Positions 56,918-64,000 of a DNA stretch of 64,000 nt are shown one piece after another. Both the position numbers and the translations under genes were made by a program. Within the stretch, counting starts at the first letter, position 1. Every line of letters starts with the position of its first letter. This DNA is from Geosmithia putterillii. Its lineage: Eukaryota > Ascomycota > Sordariomycetes > Hypocreales > Bionectriaceae. The DNA is taken from NCBI GenBank assembly GCA_900188575.1, contig FYEU01000303.1:62001-126000 (forward strand). The letters run 5' to 3'. Below the pieces are notes generated by a model. That model was not told where the DNA came from, did not search any database, and worked only from the letters and a program-made list of their open reading frames with translations.

Positions 56918-59371
56918 ATGGCCGGCCAATCCAAACTCAGCTCCCTCATGCTCCTGGGACGACGCCCACTCGCCGGCCGCTCCCTCGGCAGCATCATCTC
57001 CGACCTGACGCGCATGTACCTCGCCAACCGCACGCGCATCTCCCGCGCCGTATGGGCAACCCTACTAGTCGCGCTGGTCGCGCGCGTCCGGAGTGCGATA
57101 TCCGAGCAGAAGGCTGCGTCGGCGCGTGAAGCTGCCTCTGCTGCTGCCCCGCCCACAGCCACGGTCACCAGTCCCGATGAGGAGGGCGAGGGCGAGGGCG
57201 GGTCCCCCAAGAAGAAGAAGAAGGTCGAGCTGAACCGCGAATTCTTCCGTGCGCTCATCCGCCTGATTGGCATCGTCATTCCCGGGTGGAGGAGCAAGGA
57301 GGCTAGACTGCTCGTGAGCCACAGCTTCTTCCTCGTTCTGAGGACGCTCATCAGCGTGCGTGTCGCCGAGATGGATGGCGCGATTGTGAAAGCCCTTGTC
57401 AAGGGGAAGGGAAAGGAGTTTCTCAAGAGGATTGTCTGGTGGATGCTCATTGCTATCCCGGCAACGTTTACCAATTCCATGGTAGGTCCCGGAATCAGAG
57501 ACTTGGACGCAGACGTGAGGAGAAGTCAAGCTAACATGTACAGCTCTCATATCACCAAGCCCAACTCTCCCTCAAGTACAGAACCCGTCTCACCCAGCAC
57601 ATCCACGACCAGTACCTCGACAACCTGACCTTCTACGGCCTCTCCGCCCTCGACGACCGCATAAAGAACCCCGACCAGCTCATTGCCGTCGACGTGTCCA
57701 AGTTCTCCAACAGTCTCGCAGAACTCTACAGCAACCTTGCCAAACCATTCCTAGACATGGTAAGACCCAACCTCCACACTCCTTCATCTTAAGTACTTAC
57801 AACTGACCTCCCCAGACAATCTACACCTACTCCCTCTCCAAGAGCGTGGGCGGCGAGGGCGTCGTCTTCATGTCCCTCCTCGTTCAGCTGTCCGCCAACG
57901 TCATGCGCGCCCTCACCCCGCCCTTTGGCCGCTTCGTCGCCGACGAGGCCCGCCTCGAGGGCGAGTTCCGCTTCCAGCACTCGCGCCTCATCGACCACGC
58001 CGAGGAGGTCGCCCTGTACGCCGGCCACGACGCCGAGCGCGACGGCCTCGACAAGGGCTACTTCACCCTCATCAAGCACGTCAACTACATCCTGCGCCGC
58101 CGCTTCTACCACGGCTTCATGGAGGACTACGTCATCAAGTACCTCTGGGGTGCCCTCGGCCTCGTCCTCTGCAGCTTCCCCGTCTTTGTCCGTCTGCCCA
58201 CCAGCGTCGCCGGCGCTGCCGCAGTCAACATGGGTGATCGTACCGAGTCCTTCGTCACCAACCGCCGCATGCTGCTCTCTGCCTCGGACGCCTTTGGCCG
58301 CGTCATGTTCTCCTACCGCGAGATCATGGAGCTGGCGGGGTACACCTCGCGCGTCGCCTCCCTCCTCGACGTCATGGACGACATCCAGGCCGGCCAGTTC
58401 CAGAAGAAGCTCGTCTCCGCCTCCGACACCACCGACAACGCCGCCGTCCTCAAGGGCAGGGGCACCGTCCTCGAGAGCAAGGACATTACCTTTATCGACG
58501 TGTAAGTTACTTTGTCCACTTATTTTGCCTCCGGCGGCCCTGCCGGGGGCTGGCCTCGCTGCGCTCGCACGTGGGCATGAATGAACAAGAGTACGAGTTG
58601 GAAGAGAGAGCTAACATGTCCAGACCCATCATCTCCCCCAATGGCGACGTCCTCGTCAAGGCCCTGTCCTTTTCCCTCAAGCACGGCGAACACCTCCTCA
58701 TCGTCGGCCCCAACGGCTGCGGCAAGTCGTCCCTATTCCGCATCCTCGGCGGCCTGTGGCCCGTCTACGGCGGCACCGTCCACAAACCCCCCTTCAGCTC
58801 CATCTTCTACATCCCCCAGCGGCCCTACCTGTCACGCGGCTCCCTCCGCCAGCAGGTCATCTACCCGGACAGCCCGCGCCAGATGCGCGCCCGCGGCGTC
58901 ACAGACTCTGACCTCCTCGCCATCCTCGCCACCCTCGGTCTCGAGCACCTGCCCGAGCAGTACGCCGACCCCGACGACGGCATCACCTCGGGCTGGGACG
59001 CCGAGGCCGAGTGGCGCGACGTCCTCTCCGGCGGCCTCCAGCAGCGCGTCGCCATGGCCCGCCTCTTCTACCACCGTCCCCGCTACGCCATCCTCGACGA
59101 GTGCACCTCCAGCGTCACCCTCGAGGTCGAGAAGGCCATGTACGACGAGGCGAAAGCCCTGGGTATCACCCTCATGACTGTCTCGCATCGTCGCTCCCTC
59201 TGGAAGTACCACGACCATATCCTCCAGTTTGACGGGCAGGGCAACTACGTCTTTACCAGGCTGGATGCTGATAGGCGGCTGAGGCTCGAGGACGAGAAGG
59301 AGGATCTGGATGTCAAGCTTAGGCAGGTGCCTGAGCTGCAGAGGCGGATGGCCGAGTTGGAGGGGGTGTAG
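56918..59371 (+). CDS. PXA2: Peroxisomal ABC half-transporter (ABCD family, very-long-chain acyl-CoA import)
   Basis: Four exons, 56918-57481, 57544-57759, 57816-58501 and 58624-59371, encode 737 residues. ABCD half-transporters dimerise in the peroxisome membrane and import fatty acyl-CoA for beta-oxidation. The N-terminal ABC transmembrane domain includes NREFFRALIRLIGIVIPGWR and QHIHDQYLDNLTFYGLSALD. An EAA-like stretch (SYREIMELAGYTSRVASLLD) precedes the nucleotide-binding domain. Walker A is GPNGCGKSS (about 517-525), the signature LSGGLQQR (about 623) and Walker B YAILDECTS (Asp647, Glu648), followed by SHRRSLWKYHDHILQFDG. A Lys run (KKKKK) sits near residue 98. The length fits Pxa2 better than Pxa1. 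Intron 3 (58502-58623) contains a copy of the dispersed GC-rich element. It converges with DCK1. Confidence 0.93.
58527..58577 (-). repeat. Dispersed GC-rich element, copy E, inside intron 3 of the ABC transporter
   Basis: Begins TGCCTCCGGCGGCCCTGCCG and ends with GCGCTCGCACGTGGGC, the same orientation as copy C. It fills the middle of a 122-nt intron and leaves donor and acceptor intact. Confidence 0.85.
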
Positions 59372-59918
59372 TTTTACAGATCTATATATCACGGCTTGTT
59401 TATTTCTGATTCCCAGAGTGCATACACGTATTTTGTACAGCAAGTCGTCCATGGCCGTGTGTGTGCATGTGTGTGGTTGATACAAGTCACAAAGATACAA
59501 GCCATACTGCCAGTCAAGATATAGTCCGAAAGATATCCGTTTTGTTACAGAGCAAGACCATCGCTTGCCCGCAGAGCGATACGCATCGCAGTAGAATACA
59601 TACATAATAACCATGGTACAAAAGAGACGGAAATAGAAGAGACTCCTGGTATTACCCGACAAATAAACATGAGGACATGGAAGTTTTTAACAAACGAGGG
59701 CCGATGCAAAAATGTGCCAACGGGATATAAGAAGAGAAGGAGAAAATAAAGAGTAAAGCAATGTGAAGAAGGCAAGTGTAAAGGGGGAAAAATACCAAAG
59801 GGCAAGGCAGTGAAGAAGAGAAAATACCAAAGGGTAGGAAGTAAGAGTAAAGAAGTGAAGAAGCAAAGTGAAGAGAAGAGAAGTGAAGAAAGTAAAGGAA
59901 AAAAAGTAAAAGAGGGTA
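59372..59918. other. Intergenic between convergent ABC transporter and DOCK genes
   Basis: 547 nt of 3' flanks. The right part (59700-59915) is a GA-rich stretch with repeated AGTGAAGAAG words. No gene seen. Confidence 0.55.
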
Positions 59919-62900
59919 TCATTCCTCGTCCAGACTGCCCATCATACCACCAGTCCTGCTCGTCTTCTTCCCCAGCTTGAGCATACTCAACCTCTTGCGC
60001 ACGCTCCCCATCTTGGAAGGGTACACGCCGCCGCCGCTGCCGCCACCTTCAAAGTCAGACGACGCGACAGACGGCCTCCTCTCGTCCGAGGCAGCCGATG
60101 CGAGACTCTTCTTGTCATGGCTCGTCATGCGGCCGAGATCGCCCCCGTGGCTGTGGTCACGTCCGCCCATGCCGACAATCGAGGCGGCGGCTGCCACGGC
60201 CGCAGACGGCATGCGCGACTGCAACCGTTGCTGCTGCTGCTGGTAGAAGGTCTCCTTGGGGAACAGGCCGTGCGAGGTGCTCGGGGCTTGGCGGTCGGTC
60301 GCACCGGCAGTAGCGGCAGGGTTGACACCGGCACCGGCACCGGACGTCACGCTCGAGTCGTTGCCGTTGCTCACCACGACGGAGTCACGGACTGCGGCGG
60401 AGGCGGTGGCTGCGTCGCCGCTGGGCTTCCGCTTCTTATTCATGAAGCTCAGACGGCGGTTGCGCGGTTGGACGACCGACACGGGTCGCATGGTGGCCAC
60501 CTCGTCGGCCTTGGCGCTCACGCCGTTGGCTGCCGATGACGTTATGGGCGGGGTGGGCGCACTGCCTATCAGGTTGGGCGTGTTGTTGATGCTGTTGGCT
60601 GTGGGCGACAGGCGGGCCCATGTTGGGGAGTTGCTGGCGTGGGTGTCGCGGCCGGCCTGGAGAGGCGGTGGCGGAGGTGGTGAGAGTATGGCAATCTCGG
60701 GCGCGTACGTCGCCTCGTAGTCTGTCTGCGTGTCAGCTTGTACATGGTGGAATGGATGGGTACATTGGGGAGGGTATGGGGACTTACACTTCTGGAGCTC
60801 TGCTTGGTGCTGTGCATAGAGTCCATTGGCCGCACGCGACAGGAGTGCCAAGCACCGCTTGAGGACCATGGCGTGGTCGATGAGGGCCATCTTGATGGCA
60901 TTGTCCTGGGGGTCGAGCTCTGGCTCCTCCTCATCCTCGTCGTCAAGATCCTCGTCTTCCTCATCCTCTTCCTCGTCGTCGCCATCCTTGCTACTGCTGC
61001 CGCTGCCACTAGACTTGCTGCTCTTTGCCCGAGGCAGCAGCTGTCGGTAGGCAGATACGCTGCTCTCGGAAATGGGACTGACGGAGATGTTGACTGCGTC
61101 GACGAGAAGTGCGGCGCTCTCGTCATCACCTCCGTCCGCGGAGATGCGACGCTCCAGCGTGACAAACTCCTGCGTCTTGCGGACGATGCGCTCCAGCGCC
61201 GTCTCGCGGGCGCCCAGCCTCACGTCGGCCACATTAACAATCTCGCTGCGGCGGAGGATCGTGGGGAATGGCTCAGCCGTGGTCAGGAGGACCTTGTCCG
61301 AGTGGTGCTCCTCGACGGGACCCGTGGTGATCCGCCTCCTGATGACGGAGAAGGTCTGCGGGTGTGACGAGAGGAGGAACTCGCGAATGACATTGGGCAC
61401 CTTGGGGCGCTGGAAGACATTGTGACCCAGGTCCCGGTTGGGTGAGACGTTGCTCACCACCAGGTACTGACCCTCGACCTCGTCGACCTCGCCGCTAGTC
61501 ACGATCTGCGCATTGGGGTACTGCTCCTGCATGCGGTCCGTAAAGGCAGACCCACGCTCATGCAGGGCGCCCTCGTAGATGAACTCCTTGTCGCGGACAT
61601 TGGCCGGGAAACCAAGGCCCTTGAAGACGACCTTGAAGTACTTGGGTGTCGTCTTCTCTGCCTTGGAGATGGTCTCGTAGATGGTGGCGATGGCACGCTG
61701 GGTGCGGGCCAGCTTGGCGAAGTCGTACATGTTGTTCTCGTACTGCGTCTGCAGCTCCTTGTATGCCGTGAGTGCGTTGCTCCACGACTCGCCGTCCTCA
61801 AAGTGCTTGATCATGGAGAAGTAAATCTTCTCCTTGCGCTCAAACGCCGACTGCGCCGGGAACGAGGGCTCCGTGAGGGCACCGGTCTGCCTCGCGGGGT
61901 CCCACTCGTACAGGTCTGCATGCAGCCGCAGCGCCAGTCCGGCCTCGGCGTGGTTGCGGGACTCGGCCTGGAACGACGCCAGCTGGTGCACGTAGCGCAC
62001 AAATATCTCCTCCTTCTGCATGTCGCGCAAGAACTCCATCAACCGCAGCTGGCTGATGAGGTTGGTCGCCTCGTTGGTGCTGTCGGCGTTGTGCACCGCC
62101 GTCAGCAGGTCCAGGAACTCATCCACCGTGCCCACCAGATCCTGCACCGCCGTATACAGCGGCTCGTCGGGCAGCTCGGACAGCGGCTGGAAACGCTCCA
62201 GTATCTCGCTGACGAACAGCTTCTGGATGATGCTCTCGGCCGGGGGCCGCGACTTGAAGAAGTTGTCCAGGCAGTCAATCATCTCCGTCTGGATGATGGA
62301 CAGGTCCTCGCTCAGCGTCCACTCGCTGACAATCATGCTCTGCAAAACCTGCACCGCCATACGGCGCAGACCCTCGTGCACGCTCAGGCACAGCTCCACG
62401 ATGGGGCCCACCAGCGCGGGCACGTACTGAACCTGGTAGCCTCCCATCCTAGCGAGGCCAAAGCGCTTCTCTTCCTCGGTGCTCGGCTCCCAACCAATAG
62501 CCTCCCATGTCGTGCGGAGGAGGTCGGCGCCGTGCTCCCTGACGTCGCCCGCAATCTTCCAGACGGCCCGCCGCTTCTGCTCGGGGAACGTCTCGAGCGC
62601 CAGTGAGGGGCTGCCCACGAGTTTGAGCAGGGTGGTGAAGAACAGCTTCCACAGTTCCGTGTTGAAGCTCTCAGCATCGTCAGGGTCGGGCAGGAATGAC
62701 TCCAGCATGATGCCAGAGATGTACCGCAGTGTGCGCATTGTCGACTTGTGGTGGCAAATGTGCACGCTCAGCCAGCTCTGGGGGAAGGCACCACCATTGA
62801 GGATACTCAGATGCACGTGGAGTAGATTCTCCAGCATGGTGGTGAGGTCGTCGTCCGTCAGCTCCAGCTGCATACCCGCCGGCCGGCTCGAGATGGCGGC

Positions 62901-64000
62901 AAGGATCGCCGACAGCTCGGCCAGGGCCTCGTCGTGAACAAGCTCGCCAGAGATGGGCTTAGTCGGGAAGGGGTAGGAGGATGGGAACAGCAGGGAGAGC
63001 TTGCTCCGGGACTCGTGCTCCACCGACAGCAGCGCGAGGTACGAGTCGATGATCTTGGGCACATGGTCGGGAATCTCGTGACCCAGCAGGTCCATCTGGC
63101 TCGCGAGGACCGAGCAGCAGAGGCGGATCTGCTCGCGCCACTGCTCATTGACCTGGTGGGTGTGGCCCCAGTGAGGGGAGATCCACCGTACCGTGTTGGC
63201 GATGAGGACCGACTTCTGCTCGTGGTGGGAGAAGACGTCGAGCTTGGAATAGTTGATGATGAGCATGAGCTTGTAGAGCACCAACTTGCCCTTGACATTG
63301 TTGCATGAGTCTACAAAGTCAATGGCAATGTGCAGGATCTCCTCAGTCTTGAGCAGGCCTGTAAGCTCCGGCAGCCACGTGTGAAAGTGCTGCACGGCGA
63401 GCGTCTGGCTCCCCACAAGGACAGCTGACGAGTTGCGCATCATAGCGTCCAGGGCCTTGAAGATAGATCGCAGGTGTCGGTTGAAGCCCTGCGTGGATGA
63501 CGTGATGCCAATACCCGCCTCCTTCTCCTTCTGCTGCCCTCTTGCGTGCGTGATGAACTTGAGAATGTGTCGCACCACCTTCAAGGTGGAGCGGAGCTTG
63601 CGCGCCGTCTCAGGCTCACCGGGGTTCTCGAGGAGTCGGGTGAAGGATCGGACAAGGCATGGCGTGGCAAACGGCGAGTTGAACTGGTTCTCGGCGTAAT
63701 AGTCGACAAGGGGCCCGAGGTTGAATCGCCGGTCGTGCACGATGCCGAGGACCTTAACCAGGGCCGTAAAGACCAGGTCCTCGTACTCGTCGTTGCCAGC
63801 GTACTCAACCAGGATCCCAAACAGGCCGTTGAGCACGTCGCTGAGGAGCTTGACAATTTCAATCTCGGGCGTAAAGATGAACTCCTTGAGTGTGACCGAG
63901 ACCTTGTCCTTTGGCAGGTCCTTCCACTTGAGGAGATCTAGGATAACGCGGTCCTGGGAGAACTTGGTGCTGCAGAGGTAGGTATCCACGAGCATGACAG
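59919..64000 (-). CDS. DCK1: DOCK-family Rho/Rac guanine nucleotide exchange factor, C-terminal part (partial)
   Basis: Two segments, 60788-64000 (continuing past the window) and 59919-60721, are joined by removing a 66-nt GTAAGT...CAG intron. The N-terminus, where an SH3 and a lipid-binding DHR-1 domain would be expected, lies outside. About 1,330 residues are visible. The first ~600 are helical repeats. DHR-2 follows: ALRLHADLYEWDP, then FERKEKIYFSMIKHFEDGES, WSNALTAYKELQTQYENNMY, YFKVVFKGLGFPANVRDKEF and IREFLLSSHPQTFSVIRRR. DHR-2 catalyses exchange on Rac-type GTPases; yeast Dck1 works with Lmo1. Downstream are a long Glu/Asp run (about 25 acidic residues), an Ala/Ser/Pro-rich tail and a basic C-terminus (SVRKRLSMLKLGKK). 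The gene extends beyond 64000, so its length and start are unknown. Confidence 0.92.
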   Translation of the reverse strand, partial: VMLVDTYLCSTKFSQDRVILDLLKWKDLPKDKVSVTLKEFIFTPEIEIVKLLSDVLNGLFGILVEYAGNDEYEDLVFTALVKVLGIVHDRRFNLGPLVDYYAENQFNSPFATPCLVRSFTRLLENPGEPETARKLRSTLKVVRHILKFITHARGQQKEKEAGIGITSSTQGFNRHLRSIFKALDAMMRNSSAVLVGSQTLAVQHFHTWLPELTGLLKTEEILHIAIDFVDSCNNVKGKLVLYKLMLIINYSKLDVFSHHEQKSVLIANTVRWISPHWGHTHQVNEQWREQIRLCCSVLASQMDLLGHEIPDHVPKIIDSYLALLSVEHESRSKLSLLFPSSYPFPTKPISGELVHDEALAELSAILAAISSRPAGMQLELTDDDLTTMLENLLHVHLSILNGGAFPQSWLSVHICHHKSTMRTLRYISGIMLESFLPDPDDAESFNTELWKLFFTTLLKLVGSPSLALETFPEQKRRAVWKIAGDVREHGADLLRTTWEAIGWEPSTEEEKRFGLARMGGYQVQYVPALVGPIVELCLSVHEGLRRMAVQVLQSMIVSEWTLSEDLSIIQTEMIDCLDNFFKSRPPAESIIQKLFVSEILERFQPLSELPDEPLYTAVQDLVGTVDEFLDLLTAVHNADSTNEATNLISQLRLMEFLRDMQKEEIFVRYVHQLASFQAESRNHAEAGLALRLHADLYEWDPARQTGALTEPSFPAQSAFERKEKIYFSMIKHFEDGESWSNALTAYKELQTQYENNMYDFAKLARTQRAIATIYETISKAEKTTPKYFKVVFKGLGFPANVRDKEFIYEGALHERGSAFTDRMQEQYPNAQIVTSGEVDEVEGQYLVVSNVSPNRDLGHNVFQRPKVPNVIREFLLSSHPQTFSVIRRRITTGPVEEHHSDKVLLTTAEPFPTILRRSEIVNVADVRLGARETALERIVRKTQEFVTLERRISADGGDDESAALLVDAVNISVSPISESSVSAYRQLLPRAKSSKSSGSGSSSKDGDDEEEDEEDEDLDDEDEEEPELDPQDNAIKMALIDHAMVLKRCLALLSRAANGLYAQHQAELQKCKSPYPPQCTHPFHHVQADTQTDYEATYAPEIAILSPPPPPPLQAGRDTHASNSPTWARLSPTANSINNTPNLIGSAPTPPITSSAANGVSAKADEVATMRPVSVVQPRNRRLSFMNKKRKPSGDAATASAAVRDSVVVSNGNDSSVTSGAGAGVNPAATAGATDRQAPSTSHGLFPKETFYQQQQQRLQSRMPSAAVAAAASIVGMGGRDHSHGGDLGRMTSHDKKSLASAASDERRPSVASSDFEGGGSGGGVYPSKMGSVRKRLSMLKLGKKTSRTGGMMGSLDEE

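Noticed and set aside
61560..62606. Long + strand frame opposite DCK1
   Set aside because: Antisense shadow of the DHR-2 coding sequence.

Overview
The window is nuclear DNA of a filamentous ascomycete (Pezizomycotina, most likely a Sordariomycete; the species cannot be settled by eye). The basis is 50-400 nt introns with GT...AG ends and CTAAC-like branch points, GC-rich third codon positions, pyrimidine-rich leaders, and a gene set with clear fungal members (CHS7, SSL1, DBP9, DPH3, NCE101, DCK1). One gap of 109 N lies at 29491-29599.

Layout. 1-6.7 kb is intergenic and full of short repeated motifs. 7.5-9.1 kb is a TPT-family transporter (+). 9.1-12.5 kb is intergenic. 12.5-15.2 kb is compact: ribosomal protein eL27 (-), an NCE101-like peptide (+) and a TTC36-like TPR protein (-). 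16.6-17.9 kb is 4-hydroxyphenylpyruvate dioxygenase (+). 18.5-20.2 kb is TFIIH subunit SSL1 (-), and 21.4-22.4 kb is chitin-synthase export chaperone CHS7 (-). 26.3-28.4 kb is a seven-exon PLP beta-family enzyme fused to a rhodanese domain (-). 31.2-33.2 kb is DEAD-box helicase DBP9 (-). 36.8-38.6 kb is an MFS sugar transporter (+) behind a very long leader with no ATG. 39.1-41.1 kb is a secreted amidase (-). 42.6-49.99 kb is dense: LYR protein (+), frataxin (-), AP-3 sigma (+), a small mitochondrial-type membrane protein (-) and cytosolic leucyl-tRNA synthetase (+). 50-54.4 kb is repeat-rich intergenic DNA, followed by a small GPI-anchor-type protein (+), DPH3 (-), a peroxisomal ABC half-transporter (+) and the C-terminal part of a DOCK-family GEF (-) that runs off the right edge.

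Most genes are housekeeping and I see no biosynthetic, defence or mobile-element cluster. The functional grouping that stands out is three probably mitochondrial genes between 42.5 and 46.1 kb. Neighbours often share bidirectional promoters or converge closely, with 150-550 nt between stops.

The observations I would look at first are: (1) 35143-36775, 1,633 nt with no ATG on the coding strand although the last ~500-690 nt read as protein in frame with the sugar transporter, which is what a non-AUG-initiated N-terminal extension would look like; (2) a GC-rich ~50-nt dispersed element with five copies, one inside an intron and two as an inverted pair behind the LeuRS gene; (3) a perfect 18-bp hairpin inside an intron of the PLP-rhodanese gene; (4) a short palindromic motif family (TACTCCGTA/TACGGAGTA) at dozens of places between genes and at none that I saw in exons.
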